Source of the DNA: Tetracladium setigerum
Lineage: Eukaryota; Ascomycota; Leotiomycetes; Helotiales
Reading direction: 5' to 3'
Assembly: GCA_031472005.1 (NCBI GenBank)
Contig: PZJY01000010.1
Coordinates: forward strand, 682,001-746,000
DNA length: 64,000 nucleotides
This document shows, piece after piece, positions 1 through 12,677 of the stretch (position 1 is its first letter; every line of letters begins with the position of its first letter). Under the pieces are notes generated by a model. The model was not told the DNA's origin. It saw only the letters and a program-made list of their open reading frames with translations, and did no database searches. Made by a program: the position numbers and the translations under genes.

Positions 1-1243
1 CACAAGAGTTTATTTAAATGATGGATGGGATGTTCGGTGTTGTGTGGTGTGTTCAGGATGTTGATCTGATCACTACCAAGAGTATTTTTGATCATTCATT
101 TCCCACTCTACCACAAGTAACTGTACCTGTACCCAGCTGCCTGAGGTGCTTCTTCCCCCTGTTCCCTTCAAAACTGCGTGCTCATTACCGCATTGGGATG
201 CTGCCGTGCCTCAATCTAGACCTGCATGGTCACCAATCAAATCCCTGGGAAGGACACGACCCCCGCAATACCACGGTACTTCACTGCTCCAAGCAGCTTC
301 CAAGACTCTCGGTCGGGGATCTACGAGTAGGTACGGACGGATACTCCTGTACCCATTCCATTCCATTTCAATAGCTAAGGTACAGTAATAGGTAGGGAGG
401 GTACTGTACACACATATTCCTTTCTCTTCCTCTTCCTCTTCTTCTTCTTCTCCCTCTCTCTAACCCTCTCCCATCTTCCGAATAACCAACAACATATTCA
501 TCACAAAGGACTCCCTCCTCGTGAGACAGGGACAGACCGAAGGTGCCCCCAAAGACGAGAATCAATTCACATGGGAACGGCCACACTCGCTTGGCTTCGG
601 TGCTGTGGCGAGTACAGTCGGACAGAGAGAGAAAGACAGCTTGAAACCACCAACATCTGACCTTCAAGGCTACTACTACGACTGAGATTTATGGAAGGAT
701 AATACGCCAATTCTTGTTAAAATCGCCATCCACGGAAGAATCAATTATCCAATTTTCGCAAAATACCATCAATCGCAAACCTTCCCTCCCTTCTTCACCT
801 GTTTGTCCAGTCCAGCCAGGGTGCTTGCTTGGATTAGGTTCGTTGCGTCTCAGATCATTTCGCCAATCATCATCACTCCGCTTGAAGAGAGGAAAAAGCT
901 GTGACGAATTTGTTTTTCCCTCCTGAATCCGCTTTTTGCGAGAGAAAAATCTCCTTCGTTTTATCGGAGAGCAACGTGGTCTTCCTTTCAGTATTCATTA
1001 ATCCTTCTAGAAGGAGGAGTTGAGGCAACCGGCGGAGACGACGAGTCAGTTCTATGCTTTTCGGGAGGCCATCCATTTCCGGAACTGCAACGATAGACCG
1101 TCCATCTATCACCCACAATTGACTTCGACTCTCGCCGTTACGAATTTTGAGAGAAAGCGGGAAAGAAGACATTTCACGCTGGTTGAAATCTCACGTGCAT
1201 CGAGCAAATCTCAAATCAGACAATCCAAGCAATTGTCACCAGT
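1..1243. promoter_or_regulatory. Upstream region of the Zn2Cys6 gene
   Basis: No gene is supported here. A pyrimidine-rich tract of C/T triplets lies at about 417-475, typical of fungal promoters and 5' leaders. Short open frames on both strands lack family-like composition or splice logic. The last 250 bases before 1244 are probably the transcribed leader of the downstream regulator. Confidence 0.4.
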
Positions 1244-4200
1244 ATGGACAGTCCGGAGCAATCGCCTGAGCCGAGCCATCAGCAGGATGTGGATGGAGGC
1301 AAGGAAGACGGCAAGGACCCAGAAAATCCGTCCAAAAAAGGCTCAAAAGCACAGGGTCGTAAAAGAACAAAGTCGGGCTGTTTGAGTAAGCCAATTATCC
1401 TAATTCTTGTCTTGACGACAATTTCGGTTATCACCAGTGTTAACACTACTACCTACAGCATGCCGAAAAAGACGTATCAAGTGCGGAGAGGAGCGTCCAA
1501 CTTGTCAGAATTGCACCAAATCAAAACGCCAATGTGAAGGCTACAACCAGAGAGTTGTATTTAAGGATCCTCTGAGTGCTTATCGACCATCATGGGCCGG
1601 CACTTCCCAGATGTCCTTTTCCGGGAGAGGAGGGCCTCGTTCAAATAGTAACGCAGGCTCACATCAAGCCCAAACTCCAGCCAATCCTCCACCGATTGCC
1701 CCCAAACCCGCTGGCTATACTAACAACACGCCTGATTCGGCAAGCATACGGCACCCTCACAACCCATCCGAGGCAATGGACCATCAAGTCTATGTCTTTC
1801 CAAACCAGACTCCAAATCCTGCTCTTCCGCACCTGAACATCCCTCCTCATTCTCAGAGCATGAGTATAGCTCCAACCTCGGAAACCTTGGACATGGAAAG
1901 GAAGCCTTCTCAAGTTCATGCACCTCATTACGACTTCAACACTCTTACCAATCTCGATGCCGGAAAGCCTAGTAGTATATCTCCCGTGCAAATGAGTCCC
2001 TTAGACTGGTCCACCATCCAGAGTAGTACCCCTCAGCAGTATGCCAATGAAGCGTTCTATGACCCTAACAGACAATTCCCAGCGCAACACGCATTTCCTC
2101 AACAATACCCGCCTCAAACTCAGTGGGTGATAGAAAGGCCGTCGGAGAAGGCATTACCAACTTACCAACAGGCTGCCCAGCAAGCTCAAACGGAGATGCG
2201 AGTCCCAGAAAGCCGCAGCAAGGAATTCGTCCAAACGCACCAGCAGGATGTCAAAAAACCCCATGTGGAAATGCAAACCCCGGAAAGCCACCGCCAAGAG
2301 TTTGTGCAGACACACCAGCAAAATGTCAGGAAATCCCAAGCAGATATGCGTGTTCCAGAGGTTCATGGTCAAGAGCCGTTGCAATCGTATCAGCGAGAAA
2401 ATAGCCAACCGAAAACGAAAACCGAAGTTGCACCAGAAACCTACAGACACCACAACCCTACACAAATTATGCCGGCAAGAACAGAATCACAAGTATCCGT
2501 TTACCAGCCCGACTTGATGGACGAGGACGACGACGACGATCCATTTGATGTTTCGGACGATGAAGATATGTTAATGGAAGATCATGCCCCTCTCAAGCTA
2601 TTCAGTGTGGATCCAGTGGACGAACACCTCCGTAAAAATGATCTTGGAATTGTGGTGGCCCTTCAAGCGAGCCAAGATAATCAGGGACTTCGCATGCGCT
2701 CCCTCTACGACTTTATCGATCGCGATGACATGTTAGCAACCTACGCGCCATCTTTACAGTCTTCGCCTCTTCGTGACCCAATGGCTGCGAGATTATTCTG
2801 TCACTTTGTGAACGTCACAGCTCCGATTATCTCGATGTTCGAAAGACATCCTGCGAATCCTTCGCTTATTTTCCAAGGCCAGCCAATACCAAAGTCACAA
2901 CAACACATTTGGACATGTAGGCTCACCATTCGGCTCCTTTGTCTTCTGCGGCACTTTGCTAACATTTGCCTGACTTTAGATGTCTTCCCAACACTTGCGC
3001 TCCAAAACTCTGCCCTCCTTCACGCTATGCTTGCGCTCGCAAGTTTGCACGTATCACAGCTTCAGAAAGTCCCACCCACCAAGTCCCTCAAGCATTACCA
3101 CATCAGTCTTAGGAGAGTGGCAAAATGTTTGACTCTACCCAGTCAGCGAGCAAAACCAGCGACACTCGCCGCTGCCATGCTTCTCGCGTTTTACGAGTGT
3201 TGGTGTGCTGATCACCAGAAATGGAGTAATCACCTGCTCGGATCCAAACACTTGCTCAGCCAGATCGACTTTGCGAAAATTGCCAAATCTATCAAGCTAA
3301 ACAAGAAAAAGCAGAGAGAGAAAGAGCGTGCTCAAACCTTTGAAAACAGGCGGCAAAGTGAAAGTGCATTCATAGATGACAAATCCCGCTTTCAAACCTA
3401 TGTCGAAGATGTTGATGAAAATCTCGTCGGGATGCTTTTAGGTACGCAATTACGATACGACCAGTATGGGCAGGTCCTGGAGGACTTGGATGATGACTTT
3501 GACGATCAGAAGGTGTACACTGAGAAGGACCTCGAAGTTTATGAACTACAGCGAGATCTGTATTGGTGGTACGCCAAGCAAGATGTGTATCAAAGCATTC
3601 TGGGTGGCGGGAGACTCTTGTTAGTATTCCGGGATTGAAGAGGTTAACAGAACTAACCATCGACAGTCTTAACTATGACCTTTGGAGCCGATGTCCACCA
3701 CGAGCACCGATGGGCCGTTTGAATGCAACGTAAGTACGCTCCTTTCTCTCCAGCTCTCTCTCTCTCTCTCTAACGAATGTAGATACGGCACTTATGATCA
3801 TCTCATACTCCTGATGGCACGAGTGGCAGACTTTGCTTCTAAAGATCTCGCCAGAAAGCGTAGAGCGGCGAAAGCAAATGGAGGTTGGAGACCACCTGGA
3901 ATGCCACCTGGAATGCCGCCTGGAATGCCGCCTGGAATGCCGCCTGGAATGTCTGGTCCTCCGGGTATGAATGGCCCTCCAGGCATGAACGGTCCTCCAG
4001 GCATGGGCGGTCCTCCAGGTATGGGCGGTCCTCCAGGTATGGGTGGTCCTCCAGGTATGGGTGGTCCTCCAGGTATGGGTGGTCCCCCGGGTATGGGTGG
4101 TCCCCCGGGTATGGGTGGTCCCCCGGGTATGGGCGGTCCTCCAGGCATGAATGGACCCCCAGGTATGAACGGTCCTCCTAAAATGCCTCAAATGCCACCT

Positions 4201-5079
4201 TTCAGCGGCATGGTCCCGACATCAGGCCGTGTACAGCTGCCAATGGGCTTCGAAGAGTACAGCGTTCCCTCTCCCGAAAGCACGAGCAGTGGGGATTACG
4301 ACCTCGAGTCTCAACGAATCGAAGCCGAAGAAGAATGGCTAGAAATCCGTAACATGTTTGCAGTCCTCGAAGATCATTTCGGAGACGACTTCCAGCCCCT
4401 TGGCCCAGAATTCTCTTCACCTATCCAAACACCCTTCGGCCCCGCACATCAATACCGAACTTACGGCATCGCGGGTATATGGATGAATTACTACATGGGC
4501 CTGATAGCCTGTCATCGTGCACATCCGTCAATGCCCCCAGCAGCAATGATGGCAGCCGGAATCGCCGCTCGACAGACAGCCTCCATGGCAAACGAACTTG
4601 GTCGAATCGCTGCAGGGATAGCTCCCGATTGCAGCATGACCACACACGTGAGTCCTGGTGTCGGCGCCGGTCTAATTGAATCAGCAACTTGTCTCTTCAT
4701 CTCAGGCGTGCAATACCAAGACCCTGCGCAACGTCAATGGACCGTCAACAGATTAAGCGACATTGCGCGCCTCACGGGATGGCAGACTGCGACTGCCATT
4801 GCAACAGGTTGTGAGACATCGTGGGTGAAGACTTTTGAAGCCGGTCATGGACCGCCATATAAACGGCTGACAGAAGAGCGGGTGCAGAAAGACATCTGGA
4901 CGAATGGGAGACGGGTGGATCGCGCAACGAGGGATAGAGATGAGGATAATAACCTTGTGGTGACGAGGACGGATAGGGTGTTTTATGCTTTGGGTATCTT
5001 GGGGCTGGAGAATGATTTTGAGAATTTGGACCTTGAACAGCAGAGACCGCCGCCAGGGCGGGATGAGTATGAAGAATGA
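1244..5079 (+). CDS. Zn2Cys6 fungal-type transcription factor with collagen-like repeat
   Basis: Spliced model: 1244-1385, 1459-2916, 2980-3619, 3667-3729, 3783-5079; 1199 residues, in frame throughout. Intron 1 splits the zinc cluster, whose six cysteines fall at residues 46, 49, 56, 63, 66 and 73 (C-x2-C-x6-C-x6-C-x2-C-x6-C) after a basic lead. A Gln/Pro-rich middle carries three imperfect repeats around EFVQTHQQ (2200-2380), then an acidic stretch near 2520-2580. The second half matches the fungal-specific transcription factor domain, with a conserved PPRAPMGRL junction across intron 4. A PPGM/PPGMGG repeat at 3892-4180 interrupts that half. Intron 2 (63 nt) is a multiple of three, so reading through it also stays open; its GCTAAC branch site and TTTAG acceptor argue that it is spliced. 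Expected role: nuclear DNA-binding regulator. Targets cannot be read from the sequence. Confidence 0.9.
3892..4180 (+). repeat. In-frame GC-rich minisatellite encoding PPGM and PPGMGG units
   Basis: Five 12-bp units (PPGM) are followed by about twelve 18-bp units (PPGMNG or PPGMGG), all in the frame of the Zn2Cys6 gene. The units are nearly identical at the DNA level, especially the central eight. That fits recent slippage or unequal exchange, and copy number may vary between strains. Confidence 0.9.
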
Positions 5080-5868
5080 AGCAGGCGTTTTTTTATTTTT
5101 TTGGAGGGGGGAGTAATAGCATAGAAAAGAGGGTAAACAACGATGCATAACGTGGGAACGGCATCACTCACCTGCCATGAAGTGTACATAGGTATGGGAA
5201 GGAAGATGTATATATACAGCAGCCCCACTAGTGGCAGGATCAGAGAAAGTCTCCAGCAGAGGTAGCTTAAAAAATACAGGGAAACGGATTCCTGTCTCCA
5301 ACCAAATGTAAATTTGGTAAACTTCAAACTTCAAACTTCAAACTTCAAATAATGCCGTGCTTGACAGAGTGCAATGGGTGAAATCCGTAATTTCATACTC
5401 GATTCCCAGGGAACAAAATCCTTAGAAGTTGGTATCACTTTTAGAAGTTGGCATGACTTGTGACAATTCCTTTTCCAGAAATGGAACATGTAAGGCCAAG
5501 AAATCTGAAAGGATAGAGACTGGGCCTGAAAAGGCCACCAAAACCTGAATGCATCTCAAATCACAAGGAGCATGCCATAATTTTCACAACAAACACGCCA
5601 TCGACACCGAGCTCTTGGTGGCAGGCACTAGAGTGCTGAAAGTACCTACCTACCTAGGTATTCGCGGTTCATACAATCCAGAGATTGAGCTGTTTCTTGG
5701 GCGGCGAACCTCTCCTGCCCAAGATTGAAAAATGCCTTTCATGTGAGACTTACTTTGCAAAGTGGCTAGGGCTTCTTGGGGGTGCAAGTCTAAAAGTACA
5801 TTGTCAGGGTCTGTAACTCCATAGGCATATCTGGTTCAGCTACATAATCGATTGTGGGAATAGGAAGC
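5080..5868. other. Intergenic region between convergent genes
   Basis: This is the 3' flank of two convergent genes. It holds a short tandem repeat of the 7-mer AAACTTC at about 5323-5349 and a CTACCTACCTAGGTA palindromic motif near 5646-5660. No coding sequence is supported. Confidence 0.5.
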
Positions 5869-6819
5869 CTAGTTGGCTGGTAGTCTCTCTACAACCGCAG
5901 CCATTTCCGCATCCGTGTAGATTCTGAAGCCCTTCTCCTTGGTGACACTCGCCAGTTGAACGTTCTTCGAATCGAGCTTCTCCTCCATGACCTGCTTCAA
6001 TGTCTTCAAAACCAATGTCTCGGCCTCCTCGATGGTCAATGACTAAATTGGTGTGTCAGAAAGATCTCGTACTGCTCAGAAAGTGGGTTTAACACACCTT
6101 GTGGAACTCGTTCTGCAACTCTGCCTGCGCACCCTCTGATCCCGATCCAATAGCCTTAGCATCATACCGATAGAAAGTTCCACTGGGCTCTGCGTGATAC
6201 AACTGTGGTCCATCCTCATCATATCCAGCAATCAGCAGAGCCACGCCAAAGGGTCTGCTCATAATGCTCTCCTCGCCATCCGCACCCTCTCCGAACCTCA
6301 GCGCCAAATCACAAATGGCCTGTGTGCAGCTCTCCACCCTCAAAGGCTCATTATAATGGAAGGCGTGGTTTTGCGACTCAACTCGTGCATGCTCCACCAT
6401 CGATCGGGCATCGGCTTGCAGTCCAGACATGGCACATCCAATGTGGCGGTCAATTTCGACAATCTTCTCCACGGATGAGGTCTCGAGGAGGGTAGAGGTG
6501 ACTCGCTTCTCAACACCGAGGACAACACCGCCGCCGGTTGCAACGCCGATTGCGGTTGAGCCGAGCTTGATTGCTTCTAGGGAGTATTCGACTTGGAAAA
6601 GACGGCCCTCCGGGAGAAGGTACTGTGATGATGGGTATTAGTGTTTGTAGTTGCGGACCTGCGAGCCGCACGCGGGTTGCGGGAGATTGAAGTGTATAGA
6701 CGTACTTGATACCCCGATCTGTAGCAATGTTAGCCTTGTCTTGTCCCGAGAGTAATGATATATCGAGGAGAAAGCTATGCTGTCTCGCACTAACCATATT
6801 CTGAACGTGCAATAAACAT
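5869..6819 (-). CDS. PUP2: 20S proteasome subunit alpha-5 (one-base frame break)
   Basis: Minus-strand exons 6795-6819, 6706-6718, 6098-6622 and 5869-6042. The start MFIARSEYDRGIN joins across two introns, including a 13-nt exon, to the alpha-subunit signature FSPEGRLFQVEYSLEAIK. The body contains EKIVEIDRHIGCAMSGL and MSRPFGVALLIAG; the end is KGFRIYTDAEMAAVVE. This is the alpha-5 (PSMA5/Pup2) family, a structural subunit of the outer ring of the 20S core. Alpha subunits have no catalytic threonine. The frame breaks at 6612-6614: TTC-TCC-CGG should read TTC-TCC-CCG to keep SPEGR, so one base of a C run is missing. The gene is essential and normally single-copy, so a consensus error is likeliest. 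The divergent gene GCP2 starts 660 bp away. Confidence 0.92.
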
Positions 6820-7479
6820 CTTGACGTAGGTTCAAAGGGTTGTTTTAGGGAAGGGATCTGAGGATCTAATTGCAGGCGTGATGAGAGGATGAAGGAGCTG
6901 GAGTGTTGCGTGGAAGTCGTTGAAAATGGCGGGTGCTTTAGTTGTGGGTGGGAATGGAATGAGATACAATTCAACTCAACTCGTTGCCAGGCAGCTCGAC
7001 AACGCGAAGCTCCCACCCACCGAAGCTCCAGCCAGGGACGGAGGCGCTACTTGGTGCCAAGATACAACCACGTGATAGCTTACAGCAGGGGAATGTACAG
7101 CAACAAATTGGAAAGCCAGCGAGAGAGATACTTAAAAAGCAAAGAAAGATAGAAAAGTCTATAATATGAACATATTAGGAGGGACGTCAGTCTTAGAAGA
7201 ATTTCTTTCTATAATTGACGTTGTTTAAGTCGTCATTATCAGATTATTGAAGTGTTGTAAAAAATTAGGTGTTTACGCTGCTCTAGAGATTTCGGGGTCT
7301 TTCGGTGACGGAGAGCGGGCTCACAGCACAAACGCCAAACGCGTGTGTGCGTGGGTACAGTATGTGGGTGGGTGTTCAACCAAAATATCAACACCATCGC
7401 ACACACACCACAAACAACACAAATATACCAGTCCCACCTATTTTGACTCCCCTTTTGCTCTATGTAGTAGCAACGGGCG
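6820..7479. promoter_or_regulatory. Divergent promoter region PUP2 / GCP2
   Basis: A 660-bp gap lies between the PUP2 start (minus) and the gamma-tubulin complex gene start (plus). It includes CA/AC-rich sequence at about 7380-7430 just upstream of the plus-strand start. No separate gene is supported. Confidence 0.5.
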
Positions 7480-10348
7480 ATGTCTTCCTCGTCCCACGCC
7501 AGAGTCTCCTCTCGCTCTGAGCGAAGGACCGCCAACGATAATGGCACCCAACCCCGCGCTCCTCCATCCAATACACATCATGGAGGGAACAGACCTGAGA
7601 GAGCTGATCCACGCCGAACACAATCGCCTCCAGCTTCATTCTCCGCCGCAGGCCATAGACGCGCCCCATCAGGCGCTCAGAGAACCAGCAAAAATGTGGA
7701 CGAAAGGAGGACGGAAAGAGTGCAGATTACCACTAAGGAGACCATAACCTCGCGAGCCAGAAGCCCCGAACGAAGAGGTGCTCCACAGGCTTCAGAGAGA
7801 AGCAAAGCGCCGCCAGAGCAGCAGACCAGGCCGCAAGCCAGTGATAATAGGCCAAAGTCAAAAGCAGACATCCCACAAGGTATGCACACCCTGCCATTGT
7901 GCTCCTCGCATCTTTGTACTGACACATCCATCTCACAGCACCATGGAGCCCCGAGGTCTCACTTGTTGCGCACACGTCTGCACCGTTAGCATCGCGGATC
8001 TCAATACCCCCTCTAGCTTCTCAAGCTCCACTAGCTCTCCAGCCGGAACCATTACACGAGTTGACTCTAGAGGTCCAGGAGGCAGTAATTGTAGAGGATC
8101 TACTGATGGTGTTTATGGGCTATGAAGGACAGTATATTCAATTTGCCAAAGGATATAATCCTTCTGTGGAGAAGGATCGATTGGCTGGTCCAGGATTTAG
8201 GATTCTTCCAGGACTAGACCCAAGTTTGCAGGACCTTACCACCACGATGTTGAAGATGGCAACTCACTACGGAGCTCTTGAAGCCTTCGTGGAAGTTCAA
8301 AGCAGGGAGGAATTTGGCGCTGTCAATCACGCTCTATGTGCGGCGATTCGAAAGTTGCTGCAGGACTACTTAATTCTGGTCACTCAACTGGAGACACAGT
8401 TTCTCACCAACCCATCTTTTACTCTGCATGTTCTCAACCTTCATACTCTTCCAACGAGCCATATGATGTTCCAACTTTACGCCCTGGCACACGAAATACT
8501 CAAACGGAACTCGCTACTGGAAGAAGACCTGGAAGATTCCGACGATGGACTAGACGATATTGAAAATATATTGGAGAGTTTGAGAGAGGGTGGGGATCTT
8601 GGGCCCGGGAATATACCTGGAAAAAAGATTTGCAAGGGAGGAAGCGTCCTTGGTCTGGTCTCAAAACGGCTGGAAACCATGTCCGGAGATCCTGCGGCCC
8701 GCTCGCTCTTAACTTCACTCCTGCGAGATGCTAGTAGGCCCTACATGATGATGCTCAACGAGTGGCTGCATCACGGAAGCATCAAGGATCCACATGCCGA
8801 GTTTCTAGTAAGGGAGCAGAAGAGCATCAAGCGAGAACGATTAGAAGAAGATTACACAGACGAGTATTGGGAGCGCAGATACACAATTCGGGAGCATGAC
8901 GTTCCGCCACAGTTAGAAGGCGTCAAGGACAAAGTATTGCTTGCAGGCAAATATCTCAATGTTGTCCGAGAATGTGGTGGGGTTGATGTGAGCCAGGCTG
9001 TCACAGACGTTCCCCGTTCTTTTGACGATAATCGATTTCTGGACAATGTCAACAGTGCATATGCCCATGCGAACGAGTCGCTGTTGAAGCTTCTCCTCAC
9101 CACACACGCCCTCCCTGCCCGGCTAAGGTCACTCAAGCATTACTTCTTCCTCGACCGCTCAGACTTTTTTTCCTACTTTCTAGAACTTGGCACCTCCGAA
9201 CTGCGTAAGCCAGTCAAGGCCGTCAACACAAACAAACTTCAATCCCTGCTTGATCTTGTCCTGCGGCAACCTGGTAGTGTGGCTGCCCAAGATCCGTTCA
9301 AAGAAGACATCAAGATCGAGATGAATGAGATCAGCTTGACAAATTCTCTGACGAGGGTTGTGAATATCTCTGGTATTGAGCAAGGAGAATCACTTCAAGC
9401 CCCGGCTACCCAGCCGATCAATGAATACGACAAGAATGCTGTCGGTTTCTCTTCACTTCAATTGGATTACTCCGTTCCATTTCCTGTGTCGCTGGTCATT
9501 AGCCGAAAGACTGTCTGGCGATACCAAGCGTTGTTCCGATATCTCTTGTCACTACGATACCTCGAACAGCAGCTTGTTTCTTGCTGGCAAACCCATAACA
9601 GGGCAGCTAGTTGGTCGCATAGAAGCTCAAATCAGCCAGTAGAGATGTGGAAGCGTCGTGTCTTTACACTGCGTGCTCGGATGCTGGTTTTTGTTCAGCA
9701 ATTACTTTACTTCTGCACCGCAGAAGTCATTGAGCCAAATTGGCAGGCTTTGATGGCCAAACTCAATGCCAAGGAGGATAGCAAAGGTGGCGCTTCTCCG
9801 GTTCGCACAGTGGATGAATTGATGCAGGATCATGTCGATTTTCTCGATACTTGCCTGAAGGAGTGCATGCTCACCAATAGCAGGCTTTTGAGAGTAAGTC
9901 ATTCACACATTTGTCCAGCTCACTACTAATCTTTCCCTGCAAGATTCATTCCAAGCTCATGCAAACATGCACATTCTTCGCAACTTACACTGGGTGGCTT
10001 TCGAGAGAACTCGAAAAGACTGACCCTGATCTCAGCGGAAACCAAAAACCATCGCAAATGCATAAACAACAATGGGAGAGATACCAAGCAGACCGAGCTC
10101 AACGTCATGGGGACAGCGCCCCAGCAGCTGAGATCCAGCCCGACGAGGCACGACTTGAAAAGATGAATGAGATTATCAACAAGTATGAGATTAATTTCAG
10201 TCGGCATCTGCAGATCTTGCTGGATGCACTGAATCATTATGCGGCTACTGAAACCGTTGTTCTATTAGGCCTCTGTGCAAGATTAGCAACTGCCAATCAA
10301 GGAACAAGTTATAGCGGGCTGCGGGCAGACGATGATGGAGGGGCCTGA
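7480..10348 (+). CDS. Gamma-tubulin complex component 2 (Spc97/Alp4 family)
   Basis: Exons 7480-7879, 7939-9893 and 9944-10348 give 919 residues with no frame problem. Residues 1 to about 165 are a Ser/Arg/Pro-rich, probably disordered, N terminus. A conserved GRIP1-type region follows, starting near VIVEDLLMVFMGYEGQYI. The second half carries the GRIP2-type block KHYFFLDRSDFFSYFLELG, LRQPGSVAAQDPFK, and DTCLKECMLTNSRLL joined across the last intron to IHSKLMQTCTFFA. The DTCLKECMLTN block and the overall order favour GCP2 over GCP3. Role: with GCP3 it forms the gamma-tubulin small complex that nucleates microtubules at the spindle pole body. Confidence 0.92.
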
Positions 10349-11144
10349 TTATAGAAACTATGTAATTGTCGTGGTTTTTTGAAAAGTTTTGGGGTTTGGA
10401 GTTGACGATATCCATTGAATTTCATGTTGAGATTAGGCACTGAAAAGAGAAGAGGGGGTGTTTAAGGGTTATGGTTTACGAATGACGAGAAATGAGTGGT
10501 CATGGCAGGAATGAGACATATTTTTTCAGTGAGCAATCAAGTAGAACCTTTTCCGGACTCACGATGCATGTCTTCCTATAAGGGGCTTACGACTCTCGGC
10601 AGGATAAATATATACCTACCTAGGTAGGTTGCAGTAATGTAGTTGCAAGGACCTACGCCAACAAGGATATAGATCCTCGTCTCTTGAGTCCAAGGACTGG
10701 CACCACCCTACGATGTAGGTTCTCAGACAAGCACAACGAGAATAGATGTTGAGGGAAGCCCTGGTTCTCCCATGCATGAAGAGTCGAGGTCTCGTACATA
10801 AGCGAGAGAGACTTAGATTAAAATGTAGAGTGCCAAAGAAATTGATCGCTTTTAACCCATTTAGTGAGGTCGTTGAATCTAGATTTGAAGTACTGCATTT
10901 GAAAATACTCGCTACCACATTGTGAAATGGCAAGGACCCTACGGAGTATACTATTCCAAGAGCAAGATGAACCCCACCATCCCTTTAGGGAATAAACATA
11001 CTTCCTAATTAGGAAAGGCGGTGAATAATTTTGGCAAAATTATTTCTCCAGATCTTTCTTTCCAAAAAACTGCAAGCTCGGTTTTTGCACAAGAACAAAC
11101 GATTTTCAATTGCTCAACCCCCACACCAACATCAAAGGATCAAG
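10349..11144. other. Intergenic region
   Basis: Contains the palindromic motif CTACCTAGGTAGG near 10614-10628 and the upstream region of RRP8. No coding sequence is supported. Confidence 0.5.
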
Positions 11145-12677
11145 ATGTTTGCAGTTCCAGGCTGGTCCGTCGATTCTAGCGCCTTCAAAACGCAAAAGGC
11201 GCCTGAGCAACCCGCACCCAAATCTGCAGAGGCGAAGAATGAGGGTGGTGAGGATGCTGCAGCGGGAGGAGCTTCGAAAAAGAGGAAGAGGGGCGGTCTG
11301 GCAAAGGAGGTGAACAAGGACAACTTATCGGACATGTGGGAGAGAGTGATTGAAGGGAAGCCGAAGGGAAAGAAAGTCAAGAAGGAGAAGGAGAAGAAAG
11401 CTGCAGATGGTGCATCGGTGGAGGGGAGGAGGGAAAGGCAGCCGTTCACGATGGGGAGGGTGAGACAGTTCCTGCAACTGCTGCAGCAGGATCTGAAGAG
11501 AAAAAGAAAAGCAAGAAGGACAAGAAGTCAACGAAGAAGAAGGGAAATGTCACGATAGAAGCGCTCGACGAACCCGAAGTTGCAGCGCCTCGTCCACCAC
11601 CACCAACAGCGACAGCGAAATTGACTCCCCTCCAAGCAAGCATGCGACAAAAGCTGATCTCTTCCCGATTCCGCCATCTGAATGAAGAACTCTACACGAC
11701 GCCTTCCTCCAAGTCGCTCTCGATGTTTGCAGAGAACCCTGAGATGTTCACACAGTACCACGAAGGCTTTCGTCGGCAAGTGGAAGTCTGGCCCGAGAAT
11801 CCCGTCGATGGGTATATCGCCGCCATCCAAGCGAGAGGGAAAGTCAGATCAAGTGGGCCAAAGGGCAGCAGTCACGACCAAGATGCCGTAATCCCATTAC
11901 CACGGACCGCAAATCAATGTAACATCGCAGATCTTGGATGTGGGGACGCCGCCATCTCAACGGCTCTGCAACCGCAGCTCAAGAAATTAGGGCTGAAGAT
12001 TCACTCGTTTGATTTGCAATCTCCCTCGCACCTCGTTACGCGGGCGGATATTGCCAACGTGCCGCTAGGGGATGGCAGTGTGGACGTGGCCATCTTCTGC
12101 CTGGCGCTGATGGGCACGAATTGGGTCGATTTCATCGAGGAGGCCTATCGGATTCTGCGATGGAAGGGCGAGCTGTGGATTTCGGAGATCAAGTCGCGCT
12201 TTGGTCGTGTGGGTAAAGGGGCAATAGAGTGGTCGAGCATAGCGTGGGGAACAGGAAGAAGACTAGCCAGGCCGAGAGCAAGGAGATGAAGAAGGCCAAG
12301 AAGAGGAAGGAGGATGAGTTTGATGACGAGGTTGCTGCAGTCGAGGTTGATGGGCAGGCTAAAGGGGAGGAGACGGATGTGAGTGCCTTTGTGGAGGTTC
12401 TGAGGAAGCGTGGCTTTGTATTGAAGGGGAGGGACAGCCGGGGAAGAAGGAGGAGGGCGTGGATTTGAGGAATAGGATGTTTGTGAAGATGCAGTTCGTC
12501 AAGGGAGCCACGCCTATCAAGGGGAAGGGTGTGCCGGTTCCAAAGGGCATGGTGGAGGCCACTGGGCAGCAGACTTGGAAACCTAAGCCCAAGGCGAGGT
12601 TTGTGGAGAAGGAAGAAGACGAGATTGTGGGGAGTGAAGCGGCTGTATTGAAGCCTTGTGTTTACAAGTTGAGGTGA
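11145..12677 (+). CDS. RRP8: 25S rRNA adenine-N(1) methyltransferase Rrp8 (three one-base frame breaks)
   Basis: No introns are needed. Three frames join end to end into about 511 residues if one G is added at each of 11423-11426, 12218-12221 and 12426-12429, all runs of four G. The N terminus starts MFAVPGWSVDSSAF and continues as a Lys-rich nucleolar-type region. The methyltransferase domain starts near LTPLQASMRQKLISSRFR and includes WPENPVDGYI, the SAM-binding NIADLGCGDAAIS, FDLQSPSHLVTRADIANVPL and VAIFCLALMGTNW. The C terminus is LRNRMFVKMQFVKG. The family methylates the N1 of an adenine in large-subunit rRNA and works in the nucleolus. The three breaks have the same form, which points to consensus errors. 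True pseudogenisation is possible but less likely, because the protein is otherwise intact. Confidence 0.9.

Noticed and set aside
2917..2979. Reading through intron 2 of the Zn2Cys6 gene as coding
   Set aside because: Open because its length is 63 nt, but it has GT..AG ends, a GCTAAC branch site and inserts residues atypical for the domain.
3798..4148. Minus-strand and alternate-frame open readings across the PPGMGG array
   Set aside because: They are repeat translations in other frames; the plus-strand frame continues the transcription factor.
8061..9929. Assigning the spindle pole gene to GCP3 (Spc98)
   Set aside because: The DTCLKECMLTN and LRQPGSVAAQDPFK blocks match GCP2 better.
11132..11643. 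Minus-strand Phe/Ser-rich frames opposite RRP8
   Set aside because: Antisense shadows of the Lys/Glu-rich coding strand.
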